Positions 15,784 through 24,768 of a stretch of 64,000 nucleotides of DNA are shown here, in pieces. The DNA is from Prevotellaceae bacterium (lineage in GTDB: Bacteria > Bacteroidota > Bacteroidia > Bacteroidales > Paludibacteraceae): positions 62,001-126,000 of the forward strand of contig JAISVA010000035.1 of assembly GCA_031271815.1 (NCBI GenBank). Reading direction: 5' to 3'. The notes below the pieces were generated by a model that saw only the letters and a list, made by a program, of their open reading frames with translations, was not told the DNA's origin and made no database searches. The stretch's first letter is position 1. The number at the start of each line of letters is the position of its first letter. The position numbers were made by a program, and so were the translations under genes.

Positions 15784-18021
15784 ATGTTCCAAACTTTCCC
15801 TCATTACTTTCAACTCGACGCAATGGATTGCGGTCCTACCTGTCTCCGTATGATTGCCAAACATTACGGACGCAGCTACACGCTACAAACCTTGCGGGAC
15901 AAGTCGTTTATTACACGCGAGGGGGTCTCTATGTTGGGTATCAGCGATGCTGCCGAGAACATTGGTTTTCGTACCATGGGCGTAAAGATTACCTTTGAAC
16001 AATTGGTCGAAAATGCGGCTTTGCCGTGTATTTTGCATTGGAACCAAAACCACTTTGTGGTCTGCTACGACATAAAGGAAAAACGAAATGGCTTTTTCGG
16101 AAAGAAAGAGGCAGAAAAAGAATATGCTATATCTATAGCCGACCCTGCACGTGGAAAATTAGATATGACCCAAAGCGAATTTCTCCGTTGCTGGCTTTCT
16201 TCCAAAGCAAACGGACAGGATACCGGTACGGCATTGATGCTGCAACCTACGCCTACATTTTACGAAACAGAAGACGAAAATCAAAAAGCCCACCGTGGTT
16301 TACACTACTTTACCCGATACCTGATACCTTACAAAAAACAATTTTTTCAATTGGCGTTGGGTATGCTGATCGGCAGCCTTTTACAACTGATTTTCCCATT
16401 CCTTACACAAGCCATTGTAGATAAAGGCATTCGTGTCGGCAACCTGAGTTTTATCAAAATGGTATTGATTGCTCAGTTGGTATTGTTTATTTCCCGAATG
16501 TCGGTCGATTTTATCCGCAGCTGGATACTGCTTCATATCAGTGTTCGCATCAATATTACCTTGATTTCAGACTTTCTGGCAAAATTGATGCGTTTGCCGG
16601 TTGGTTACTTCGATACCAAAATGGTAGGCGACATTATGCAGCGCATCGGCGACCACAGCCGGATTGAAAGTTTCCTCACAGGCTCATCGCTTAATACGCT
16701 CTTTTCGTTTGTCAATTTTATTATTTTCGGGTGCATATTGGGTTATTATAACCTTGCAATTTTGGCTATTTTCCTGACAGGCAACCTGCTTTACGTCCTG
16801 TGGGTACTGATTTTTATGAAATACCGCAGGGAGTTGGATCACAAGCGTTTCACATTGGCATCGGGCGAGCAAAGCAACCTTTATCAATTGGTTACCGGTA
16901 TGCAGGAAATTAAGCTTAACAACTGCGAAAAGCAAAAACGCTGGCAGTGGGAACGGATTCAGGTAAAACTGTTTAACGTCAGTATAAAAGGGTTGGCAAT
17001 AGGGCAGTACCAGCAGTTAGGTTCTGTCTTTTTCAGTCAGACAACCGGCATTCTCATCACCTTTTTTGCAGCTAATGCAGTCGTCAAAGGCGACCTGACG
17101 CTGGGTATGATGATGGCGCTGACCTACATCATCGGGCAGCTTTCGGCTCCGATTGAGCAGTTTATCGGGTTTATCCAATCCTTGCAGGATGCTAAAATCA
17201 GCCTGGAACGCATTGGCGAAATCCACAACAGGGAGGATGAGGAGATAACTTCCGGAGCAACACTCTCTGTTCTGCCTGAAAAACGGACTATCCGGATGAA
17301 AAACCTCTGGTTCAGCTATGATGGGGCTGACAGGGATTATGTGCTGGAAAATATGAATTTGGAGATTCCGCACAACCAAACAACCGCTATTGTAGGCGCC
17401 AGTGGAAGCGGAAAGACGACGCTTGTCAAGCTGATGCTTGGTTTTTACAGCCCCAATAAAGGCGAAATTCTGATAAACGAAACTCCATTGAAAAACATCA
17501 ATCCGCATCTTTGGCGGCAACGGTGCGGAGCGGTAATGCAGGAAGGATTTATCTTCTCGGACACAATTGCCAATAATATTGCCGTGGGCGAAGAAACGAT
17601 TGACAAGGAACGCCTTTTACAAGCTGTTAAAACGGCTAGTATCCGCGATTTCATCGAAAGTCTGCCGTTAAGCTACAACACTAAAATCGGTATGGAAGGA
17701 AACGGTATCAGCCAGGGGCAGCGCCAGCGGATATTAATTGCCCGCACCGTATATAAAAATCCCGATTTCCTCTTTTTCGACGAAGCGACCAACGCCCTGG
17801 ATGCTAAGAATGAGCGGATAATAATGGACAATCTGCAAGCTTTTTACAGGGGGAGAACGGTTGTAGTGGTAGCTCACCGCCTTAGCACCGTGCAAAATGC
17901 GGATAACATCATTGTGCTGGATAAGGGGAAAATAGCCGAGCAGGGGACGCATAGCGAGTTAATTCAACAGAAAGGGATTTATTATCAGTTGATTAAGAAT
18001 CAGTTGGAGTTGGGAAGTTAA
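15784..18021 (+). CDS. C39-peptidase ABC exporter (PCAT) for Gly-Gly peptides
   Basis: Bifunctional processing and export protein of 745 residues. N-terminal C39 peptidase: Gln10, Cys16 in DCGPTCLRMI, His90 in QNHFVVCYD and Asp120 in ADPARGK form the catalytic set. A six-helix transmembrane domain follows (about 180-460), then an ATPase domain with Walker A GASGSGKTT from 538, the signature ISQGQRQR from 642 (variant of LSGGQ) and Walker B FLFFDEATNALD from 662 with Glu667, and the switch His in VVVAHRLSTV. It should cleave the precursor after Gly30 and export the 11-residue core. The HlyD-type partner follows after a REP insertion. Confidence 0.95.
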   Translation: MFQTFPHYFQLDAMDCGPTCLRMIAKHYGRSYTLQTLRDKSFITREGVSMLGISDAAENIGFRTMGVKITFEQLVENAALPCILHWNQNHFVVCYDIKEKRNGFFGKKEAEKEYAISIADPARGKLDMTQSEFLRCWLSSKANGQDTGTALMLQPTPTFYETEDENQKAHRGLHYFTRYLIPYKKQFFQLALGMLIGSLLQLIFPFLTQAIVDKGIRVGNLSFIKMVLIAQLVLFISRMSVDFIRSWILLHISVRINITLISDFLAKLMRLPVGYFDTKMVGDIMQRIGDHSRIESFLTGSSLNTLFSFVNFIIFGCILGYYNLAILAIFLTGNLLYVLWVLIFMKYRRELDHKRFTLASGEQSNLYQLVTGMQEIKLNNCEKQKRWQWERIQVKLFNVSIKGLAIGQYQQLGSVFFSQTTGILITFFAANAVVKGDLTLGMMMALTYIIGQLSAPIEQFIGFIQSLQDAKISLERIGEIHNREDEEITSGATLSVLPEKRTIRMKNLWFSYDGADRDYVLENMNLEIPHNQTTAIVGASGSGKTTLVKLMLGFYSPNKGEILINETPLKNINPHLWRQRCGAVMQEGFIFSDTIANNIAVGEETIDKERLLQAVKTASIRDFIESLPLSYNTKIGMEGNGISQGQRQRILIARTVYKNPDFLFFDEATNALDAKNERIIMDNLQAFYRGRTVVVVAHRLSTVQNADNIIVLDKGKIAEQGTHSELIQQKGIYYQLIKNQLELGS

Positions 18022-18174
18022 AAAAATGTCTGAACCATGATTTATAGGATTTTTAAGATTAACATGATCAAAATCAATGAATTATGTAACAGATAATCTT
18101 GACAGTCTTAGTCTTAGTCATATTAAATGATTATCCTTAATAATACCAAATACGAATGTTAAGCGTACACCCAA

Positions 18175-18372
18175 GTCCGGAGGACTGACACTTGGATAAC
18201 CCCTTGCAAGCGAAGCGAAGCTCGGGGTAGAGCGAGAACAGAAACGACGTACACCGCCAATCAACCCCGTAGCGGGTTGAACTTTTTCGGTGTTGGGAAA
18301 GAGACAGCCATTGCTCATCCCCCGAGCTGCGCTTTGCTTGCAAGGGGTTATCCAAGTGTCAGTCCTCCGGAC
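18175..18372. repeat. REP inverted pair between exporter genes
   Basis: Left arm starts GTCCGGAGGACTGACACTTG and contains AACCCCTTGCAAGCGAAGCG; the right arm is its near-perfect reverse complement and ends CAGTCCTCCGGAC. About 90 bases lie between the arms. The element separates the ABC and adaptor genes (gap 18022-18425). Confidence 0.75.
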
Positions 18373-18425
18373 TTACTGGTGCACTATGTATTAACTCAAA
18401 CAACTTCTTAAATATTATCAAAATC

Positions 18426-19712
18426 ATGGTTCATACAAAAGAAATAGAACTCAGAAGCGAAGAAGTACAGGAAGTGCTGGGCGATGTACCGCACTGGATA
18501 TTGCGCTGGGGTATTTTTATCATTTCGGTAATTGTATTCATTCTGTTTGCCGGCAGTTGGTTTTTCAAATACCCCGATACCATTTCCGCTACTATGACGT
18601 TGACAAGCGCCGCACCTCCTGCTTCGCTTGTAGCAAAAAACACCGGGCGGCTAAAAGAGTTGTACATCTGTGACAAATGCCTGATAAAAACCGGTGCGTA
18701 TCTGGCTGTTATCGAAAATCCCGCTTCGACCGAAGCTATGCTGACACTTAAAAACAACTTGCAACAGTTGCAGCGGCAACCGGACAGCATTCTCTTTTTT
18801 CAACCGGATAAAGAGTTACAGCTTGGCAACGTACAAGGACTTTACTCCTCTTTTGTCCGCTCGTTACTCGATTATCAAAAATTCATTGAACTGAATTATT
18901 ACCCGCAGAAAATAACCACCCTGCAAAAGCGGCTTGACAGTTACCGGCAATATTACTTAGGATTGCAGCGGAAACAGGAAATCACCGAACAACAACATCA
19001 AATCGCAGGCTACAAGTACCGGCGCGATTCCTTGCTTCTGCAAAAAGAATACCTTTCGCAGCAGGAGCTGGAAAACAGCCAAACCCAACACCTGCAAAGC
19101 CGTCTTACAGTAGAAAATTCTCATATTGAGATGGAAAACCTACAAATCAGAATATCGGAACTGCAAGAGATGATTTTAGACAATCAGCAACAGTATTTAG
19201 ACCAGAAAAGCAGGCTGGAGTCCGAACTAAATACAAATATCACCCTGCTAACAAATGAAATCAATACGTGGGAAATGAATTATGTACTTGTCGCTCCTTT
19301 TGAAGGACAGGTTACTTTTACAAACTATTGGACAGAAAATCAAAATATTACGGCAGGAGCAACTATTTTTTCCATTATTTCCGGAAAGGAAGAAAATGTA
19401 ATGGGCAAGGCGCTGCTGCCGGTAGCCCGCTCAGGAAAAGTAAAAAAGGGGCAAAAAGCAAATATTTACCTCGCCAATTATCCGGACGAAGAATTCGGAA
19501 TCGTAAAAGGAGTAGTTAATGACATCTCGCTCGTTCCGGTCAATAACCATTATACGCTCGAAATCGCTCTGCCGGACGGATTACGGACTACCTACAAGAA
19601 AACGCTGCCTTTTTCGCAGGAAATGACTGCCAATGTAGAAATCATCACCGAGGATTTACGGTTATTGGAGCGCATCTTCCTGCCGGTAAAGAAATTATTG
19701 GTAAATAAATAA
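18426..19712 (+). CDS. HlyD-family membrane fusion protein
   Basis: Periplasmic adaptor of a type I-like exporter, 428 residues. A short cytoplasmic N-terminus is followed by one membrane helix (about 28-45, WGIFIISVIVFILFAGSWFF), a lipoyl-like half VAKNTGRLKELYIC, a long Gln-rich coiled coil (about 90-290) and a beta-barrel half LVAPFEGQVTFTNYWTENQN with a C-terminal VKKGQKANIYL segment. It pairs with the C39 ABC exporter. Its stop codon lies three bases from the pyruvate oxidase stop on the other strand, that is, against the right end of the island. No TolC-type outer-membrane gene is linked; the barrel at 7984 or a host TolC could complete the path. Confidence 0.92.
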   Translation: MVHTKEIELRSEEVQEVLGDVPHWILRWGIFIISVIVFILFAGSWFFKYPDTISATMTLTSAAPPASLVAKNTGRLKELYICDKCLIKTGAYLAVIENPASTEAMLTLKNNLQQLQRQPDSILFFQPDKELQLGNVQGLYSSFVRSLLDYQKFIELNYYPQKITTLQKRLDSYRQYYLGLQRKQEITEQQHQIAGYKYRRDSLLLQKEYLSQQELENSQTQHLQSRLTVENSHIEMENLQIRISELQEMILDNQQQYLDQKSRLESELNTNITLLTNEINTWEMNYVLVAPFEGQVTFTNYWTENQNITAGATIFSIISGKEENVMGKALLPVARSGKVKKGQKANIYLANYPDEEFGIVKGVVNDISLVPVNNHYTLEIALPDGLRTTYKKTLPFSQEMTANVEIITEDLRLLERIFLPVKKLLVNK

Positions 19713-19715
19713 AAA

Positions 19716-21443
19716 TCAAGCTAAAAGCTCTTTCAGCAAAGGCATATCTTTTACCTCATAACGTTTTGTAAATGCTTCAACGGCTTCTTTTCCATATTTA
19801 TCCGGATCGAGCGCCATGGCTTCGGCGGGGAAAGGGCGCTTGTTTTCAATTTTCACATCAATCACCACAGGAATGCTGCTCTTTTGAGCTTCATCGAAAA
19901 CCTGCTTTAACTGGTCTCTCCGCATCACGGTAAATCCTTTGGCTCCCATGGCTTCGCCTATCTTTGCGTAGTCGGCAGGCGCCAAATCTACTCCGTACTT
20001 AGGCTGTTTCGTGTCTTCCTGCTCTGCCTCTATAAATCCCAAAGAATTATTTGAAAAGACAATGTTGATAATGGGCAGCTTATATTTTACCTGTGTAATA
20101 ATATCTTGCATAACCATAGCAAAAGCTCCGTCGCCGCTTAAAGTAAAAACCTGCCGGTCGGGAAAATTCAACTTAGCCGCTATTCCTCCCGGGATGCCGT
20201 AACCCATTGTTGCAAACAGGCCTGAGGTAGTAAATACCTGTTTGTCTCCATTCATATCCAAACAGCGGATGGCGTGGATGGTGGTGTTTCCCACATCGGT
20301 AACAAAAACAGCATCTTCATCGGCAATACGGTTTATTTCCTTAAAAACAGGCTCGGCTCGCATAGGAATATCGTCCCGGTTATCGAAGCTGCGAAGCCAT
20401 TTCTGCCAATTCTGACGGTTTTGGCGACAGGCTTCCAAAAATTTAGACAGCGGTTTCGGCGGAGCTAAACGCATCATTTGCTGCATAACTTCTTTGGCAT
20501 CACCCAAAATGGCAACATCCGTCCTGTGCCGTTTTCCCAGTTTGGAAGAGTCTGTATCCACCTGTACAAATTTTGCATTTGCCGGAAAAAAGAAAGCGGC
20601 AAACGGGAAATCACTGCCAATAAAAACAACTAAATCGGCAACGGCAAGCGCTTCATTTGCGGGTTTGGTGGACAATCGTCCGGACATTCCCATAAAGTTG
20701 GGCGTACTGTCGGGAAGAATTCCTTTCGCCAATACGGACAAAACAACCGGCATCGAAAAATGCCCGGACAAAGCAATGACTTCATTTCCGGCTCCACGTG
20801 CTCCCTGTCCGACATATAGAACCGGTTTTTCGGCTGTTTTCATCAATTCTACTGCGGCTTCAATATCTTTCAAATCATATTTCGGAATGCCGGTCCGGTG
20901 GTTTTTAGCAGATGAAACGTTTATATCGGGGATATCAACAAATCCAAAATCGACGGGAATGGTTACTACAGCAACTCCTTTCAGTTCGTATGCCTTACGA
21001 ATGGCATCATCCACGACAAAAGGAAGGCTTTCCGGATTCATCACCGTCCGGTTGTAAACGCTGACATCGGCAAACATCGGATTTTCATTCATTTCCTGAA
21101 AAGCATTCCGGTTCATCGCTTTCGAAGAAACTTGTCCTATCAATGCCAGTACAGGAACATGATCCATTTGTGCATCATATAACCCATTGAACAGGTGGGT
21201 AGCTCCCGGACCGGCGGAACCGTAACAGACTCCGATTTTTCCGGTCAGTTTAGCATGTGCGGAAGCGGCAATAGCTCCGACTTCTTCGTGCCTGACCTGT
21301 ATGTATTGAATCCTGCTTTGCTCTTCATACAGGGCATCCATTACCGAATTAATGGAACCGCCGGGAATGCCGTAAATGTGTTTTACACCCCAACTTTCCA
21401 ATACATTTAACATTGCTCGTCCTGATTTTATTGTCGCTTCCAT
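19716..21443 (-). CDS. Pyruvate oxidase, thiamine-diphosphate dependent
   Basis: ThDP- and FAD-dependent enzyme of the pyruvate oxidase (SpxB/POX) type, 575 residues. Visible: N-terminal ThDP pyrimidine domain with the catalytic Glu in VRHEEVGAIAAS (about 50-61), YGSAGPGATHLFNGLYDAQM, a central FAD-domain region, and the C-terminal ThDP motif GDGAFAMVMQDI followed by IVFSNNSLGFIEAEQ. The Escherichia coli PoxB lipid-binding tail is absent. Acetolactate synthase or another family member is possible but less likely given the sequence order. Its last codons form the right 34-bp direct repeat of the island, and it now ends KELLA-stop, whereas the displaced native tail reads KELLQG-stop. Confidence 0.85.
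   Translation of the reverse strand: MEATIKSGRAMLNVLESWGVKHIYGIPGGSINSVMDALYEEQSRIQYIQVRHEEVGAIAASAHAKLTGKIGVCYGSAGPGATHLFNGLYDAQMDHVPVLALIGQVSSKAMNRNAFQEMNENPMFADVSVYNRTVMNPESLPFVVDDAIRKAYELKGVAVVTIPVDFGFVDIPDINVSSAKNHRTGIPKYDLKDIEAAVELMKTAEKPVLYVGQGARGAGNEVIALSGHFSMPVVLSVLAKGILPDSTPNFMGMSGRLSTKPANEALAVADLVVFIGSDFPFAAFFFPANAKFVQVDTDSSKLGKRHRTDVAILGDAKEVMQQMMRLAPPKPLSKFLEACRQNRQNWQKWLRSFDNRDDIPMRAEPVFKEINRIADEDAVFVTDVGNTTIHAIRCLDMNGDKQVFTTSGLFATMGYGIPGGIAAKLNFPDRQVFTLSGDGAFAMVMQDIITQVKYKLPIINIVFSNNSLGFIEAEQEDTKQPKYGVDLAPADYAKIGEAMGAKGFTVMRRDQLKQVFDEAQKSSIPVVIDVKIENKRPFPAEAMALDPDKYGKEAVEAFTKRYEVKDMPLLKELLA
19722..19755. repeat. 34-bp direct repeat, right island end (attR-like)
   Basis: Exact copy of 2985-3018 in the same orientation, here inside the functional pyruvate oxidase gene. 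The island contributes only the last sense codon and the TGA stop beyond it. Confidence 0.85.
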
Positions 21444-21564
21444 CTGGTGAAGATTTTGATAAAAAATTTATATGCTTTTTTTTAAATCATAACATTTTCT
21501 ATTTTAAATTGTTCGTTTTTAAGCATTTTACAGATCAAGTAGAATAGCAGCAAAAATGTATAAA

Positions 21565-21656
21565 TAATTAAGAGATTGTTTAAATTTCATTCAACAATAA
21601 TTATTAGAATATCTATTCAGGATTAAGAAAACCTCATTTTTTAACAAAAAACCTCA
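21565..21656. repeat. 92-bp dispersed repeat, copy 1
   Basis: Contains TAAGAGATTGTTTAAATTTC and TTAAGAAAACCTCATTTTTT. The reverse complement recurs with differences at 31154-31245. It lies 120 bases upstream of the pyruvate oxidase start, in an AT-rich gap with no gene. Confidence 0.6.
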
Positions 21657-21708
21657 ATAGAAATGATTAAAATAATATTCTAAACCTCATTATCTTATTT
21701 TTTATAAA

Positions 21709-21951
21709 GGCTGTAGTTTAAAATAGAGTTGCCATCTACACATATTTACGAAAACCTTCGTATACAGACAGCCCGGAGGGCTACATGTGAATAACCCCGT
21801 GCAAGCGGAGCGAAGCCCGGGGCACATAGCGAACTTCTTTTTTCACAGCCCGGAGGGCTGAACGCCGTATTTGCTTCGTTGTTCTACCCTCCGGATAGTG
21901 GCTGAGAGCATCGTTCTTCCCCCGGGCTTCGCTCCGCTTGCACGGGGTTAT
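21709..21951. repeat. REP inverted pair
   Basis: Starts GGCTGTAGTTTAAAATAGAG, then CAGCCCGGAGGGCT, AATAACCCCGTGCAAGCGGA and, inverted near the end, CTTCGCTCCGCTTGCACGGG. The first 80 bases are nearly identical to 59292-59370. It fills the gap between pyruvate oxidase and mnmA. Confidence 0.75.
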
Positions 21952-22021
21952 ATCGGTTGCTTCCTACCCCCTAACTTTTTTCAATAAAAATTTAAACTGG
22001 CCAGGAATTATCTGTTCGTTT

Positions 22022-23071
22022 CTATACAATAATTCCTCCTCCTGCTACCCGGTCGCTAATATAAAAACAAGCTGCCTGTCCCGGTGCAATAGCAGCTACG
22101 GGTTGGTCGAAAACGACTTTCAGCAGGTTATTTTCCGAATAGGTAATCATTCCGTAATTATGCTGTTTTTTGTAGCGTATTTTCACAATTATATTCGGCT
22201 TCTCAATCACTTCTTCCGAGTTTTGCAATACCCAATCTTTCAAAAACATCGTTTGGAGGTACATATTTTCTTCCTTTGCCAACACTACCTGATTTTTTTC
22301 CGGAATAATTTCTTTCACGAAAACGGGATAATTGAATTGAATATCCAATTTTCGCCGTTGCCCGACGGTGTAAAACGGGTAACCTCTATGTCTGCCAACA
22401 AATAATCCGTTGTCATCTACAAAATTTCCGGGACGTATGATTTCCTGATTCTGCGGTAACATTTTCAGCAAAAAAGATCGATAATCTCCAGGGCAAAAGC
22501 AAACGCCCATACTGTCTTTCCTGGCGGCAACTTTCTGAAATCCTCTTTTTGCGGCGATCTCCCGCACTTGCTTTTTGGTATATTCGCCCAACGGCAATAC
22601 CATTTTTTGTAATACGTGCTGTTCGAGTCCCCACAAGAAAAAAGACTGGTCTTTGTCCGGATCCGTACCGGAATGTATATAGTATAAATCATTGTGTTTC
22701 TTGACAATCGCATAGTGTCCGGTACCAATGTGTTCGATTTGCAAACGTTGAGCTTCTTCATAAAGCAGCCTCCATTTGAAAAGGTTATTGCACCGCACAC
22801 AAGGGACAGGCGTTCGCCCCTGCAAATATTCATCTGTAAAATAAGAAATTATCTCGCGTTGAAAATCATCCCGTACATCGAGCGCATAATGCCGGATTCC
22901 GGTTTTAGCAGCCAACTCTTCGGCATCCTTTAAATATTCGTTTTTACCTTCTTCTTCCCAAAAACGGAAAGTGACTCCGGTCACTTCATAACCGGCATCC
23001 TGCAACAACAAAACGGCAACCGAACTGTCGGTGCCGCCGCTCATTCCGAGTAAAACCTTATTGTTGCTCAT
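22022..23071 (-). CDS. mnmA: tRNA-specific 2-thiouridylase MnmA
   Basis: MnmA thiolates U34 of tRNA-Lys, -Glu and -Gln at the wobble position, using ATP and a sulfur carrier. The N-terminal PP-loop is LLGMSGGTDSSVAVLL (about 6-21). The two active cysteines lie in VPCVRCNNLFKW (catalytic nucleophile region) and VCFCPGDYRSFL (persulfide Cys), and TGHYAIV and DQSFFLW are typical MnmA blocks. The C-terminal beta-barrel with YTVGQRRKLDI is present. Length 349 is normal. It is a single gene; the upstream gap 23072-23361 carries a degenerate palindromic repeat. Confidence 0.94.
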   Translation of the reverse strand: MSNNKVLLGMSGGTDSSVAVLLLQDAGYEVTGVTFRFWEEEGKNEYLKDAEELAAKTGIRHYALDVRDDFQREIISYFTDEYLQGRTPVPCVRCNNLFKWRLLYEEAQRLQIEHIGTGHYAIVKKHNDLYYIHSGTDPDKDQSFFLWGLEQHVLQKMVLPLGEYTKKQVREIAAKRGFQKVAARKDSMGVCFCPGDYRSFLLKMLPQNQEIIRPGNFVDDNGLFVGRHRGYPFYTVGQRRKLDIQFNYPVFVKEIIPEKNQVVLAKEENMYLQTMFLKDWVLQNSEEVIEKPNIIVKIRYKKQHNYGMITYSENNLLKVVFDQPVAAIAPGQAACFYISDRVAGGGIIV

Positions 23072-23189
23072 TTATTTTTAGTTTTTGTGTTTTTCTTTCT
23101 TCATTATTATTTTTTCTCAGCAGAATAAAAAATTACACTCTGCAGGTGTGCGTTTTATGGGTTTACCTTACGTGCTGCTAAGGGTGTTT

Positions 23190-23330
23190 TTTATTCCCGT
23201 TTTCAAAATTACACGAATTTACACGAATTGATTTAATTTGCCGGATTGTAAATTACAGATAATTCAGCTAATAATTTTGTCTTAATTCGGGTAATTCGCA
23301 GATAAGATTGCCACTTGTTATTTTTCGTTA
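23190..23330. repeat. Degenerate ACACGAATT palindrome
   Basis: Contains TTACACGAATTTACACGAAT and TAAATTACAGATAATTCAGC, ending GTAATTCGCAGA. It shares the TAAATTACAGATnATTCAGCT core and the GTAATTCGCAGA end with 43140-43274. No gene is seen in this gap. Confidence 0.5.
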
Positions 23331-23361
23331 GCGGCATGATAGCGGATAATCATTTTGTTTT

Positions 23362-24768
23362 TCAGATCCCTTTCCCGGAAATAATCGTCAAAACAGTATA
23401 TATCAATATTTTAAAATCAATAGTCAATGACATATTTTCCAAATAGATAATATCATAATTCAGACGGTCAACCATTTTATCGACGTTATTGGCATAGCCG
23501 TATTTAACCATTCCCCACGAGGTAACTCCGGGACGAATCTTGTGTATCAAACTGTAATAAGGTGCTTTTTCGATTATCTGGTCGATAAAATATTTACGTT
23601 CGGGACGCGGACCGACAATCGACATATCTCCTTTTATCACGTTCACAAATTGAGGTAATTCGTCTAAATGGTATTTACGCAATGTTTTCCCAAAGGGAGT
23701 TATACGTGCATCATCTTTGCTCGAAAGCTGCGGTTTTTCTCCCTCGGAATTTTCATACATCGTACGAAATTTAATGATTGAAAATGATTTTCCGCACAGT
23801 CCGATTCGCTCTTGCAGGTAAAAGACAGAACCTTTGGACGATAATTTCACCCTAATTGCCAAATAACATAAAAGCGGCGATGAAAGCAGCAATACCAAAG
23901 CAGAGACAAAAATATCCAAAAAACGCTTTACATTCTGCTGCCAGTCGGGCATTTTATTGTCTAATACATTTACCAGAGGCGTGCCGTAAATCGTGGAAAG
24001 CCGGATTCCTCCCACCAAAAAATCATACAAGCGGGGCGTAAAACGAATATCTACGTTGTAGGAATAGAGTTGGTTAATGATGCCAAACAAATCATCACTC
24101 TTTTCGCTATCTATGGCTACGATTACTTCTTCAATCTCATTTTCCTTGATAATCCGGCTCAAATCAGTCATCTCGCCAAGTATCAGTGATTTATCTACGG
24201 AAATTCTCTTTTTATTTTCCGAAACAAATCCGCAGATCAGGTTTCCGGTCGATTTTTTCAACCTTCCTAACTGGTCATAAATTTTCCTGGCATTTTTACC
24301 TGTCCCTATAATTAACGTATTGAATCCCAGTATTCTATTGTGTACTTGGTGAGTGGTTACCCGCGTTAGTGCATAACGGCAAAAATAGACCACAAAGAAA
24401 TAAATCAGGAACAGCACGAAAAAAGAAAGATAATAATCGGTATAGGAAACTACCTGATCATCAAGCAGTAGCACAAAGAAAAGAATGATCGAACCAAGCA
24501 GTACGCTGACAAACGTCTGCACCAGTTCCGACAAGCGGGATTTTCGAAACGGCTGATTGTAATAACCGGAAATCCAAAAGACGAACAGCCAAAATACAGG
24601 AATTAAGCATATTACCGTCCAAAAATTATAAACCGGATAGAATAAATTTTGCATAATCGGATATTCGATTTCTATCCTCCGGAAAATGAGGAACAATATC
24701 CACGCAAGCAGCACGGAAAAAATGTCCATCAGAATATATTTCAGCCTCTGTATCGCTTTTTTATTCAT
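23362..24768 (-). CDS. Polyprenyl glycosylphosphotransferase (WcaJ/WbaP type)
   Basis: Initiating sugar-phosphate transferase for surface glycan synthesis: it moves a hexose-1-phosphate to undecaprenyl phosphate. The 468 residues comprise an N-terminal bundle of about four membrane helices (to about 125), a nucleotide-binding-like domain (GTGKNARKIYDQL, 150-260), one more helix (FVSALVLLLSSPLLCYLAI) and the conserved catalytic domain with ERIGLCGKSFSIIKFRTM, LRKYHLDELPQFVNVIKGDM and SIVGPRPERKYFI. Its ATG overlaps the stop of tsaC by four bases, so the two are translationally coupled. No glycosyltransferase locus is adjacent in this window. Confidence 0.9.
   Translation of the reverse strand: MNKKAIQRLKYILMDIFSVLLAWILFLIFRRIEIEYPIMQNLFYPVYNFWTVICLIPVFWLFVFWISGYYNQPFRKSRLSELVQTFVSVLLGSIILFFVLLLDDQVVSYTDYYLSFFVLFLIYFFVVYFCRYALTRVTTHQVHNRILGFNTLIIGTGKNARKIYDQLGRLKKSTGNLICGFVSENKKRISVDKSLILGEMTDLSRIIKENEIEEVIVAIDSEKSDDLFGIINQLYSYNVDIRFTPRLYDFLVGGIRLSTIYGTPLVNVLDNKMPDWQQNVKRFLDIFVSALVLLLSSPLLCYLAIRVKLSSKGSVFYLQERIGLCGKSFSIIKFRTMYENSEGEKPQLSSKDDARITPFGKTLRKYHLDELPQFVNVIKGDMSIVGPRPERKYFIDQIIEKAPYYSLIHKIRPGVTSWGMVKYGYANNVDKMVDRLNYDIIYLENMSLTIDFKILIYTVLTIISGKGI

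Larger units (their letters stand above)
2985..19755. mobile_element. Genomic island carrying AAA ATPase, XRE regulator and RiPP cluster
   Basis: The segment is bounded by an exact 34-bp direct repeat derived from the 3' end of the pyruvate oxidase gene. At the right end the island re-creates a working oxidase C-terminus (A-stop in place of QG-stop), with the HlyD-type gene stopping three bases from the oxidase stop. At the left end a 157-bp structured repeat begins directly at the att-like repeat. Several island genes (YcaO, both radical SAM enzymes, LanC-like) are visibly more AT-rich than flanking housekeeping genes, while the barrel and exporter genes look closer to the host, so the cargo is a patchwork. 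No integrase, relaxase or other transfer gene is present; the element is either decayed or moved in trans. Confidence 0.75.

Noticed and set aside
18118..18355. Two minus-strand frames in the exporter gap
   Set aside because: They are translations of the REP palindrome and of decayed sequence next to it.
21938..22405. Plus-strand frame of 155 codons
   Set aside because: It begins in a REP arm and then runs antisense through mnmA, which has all its active-site motifs.
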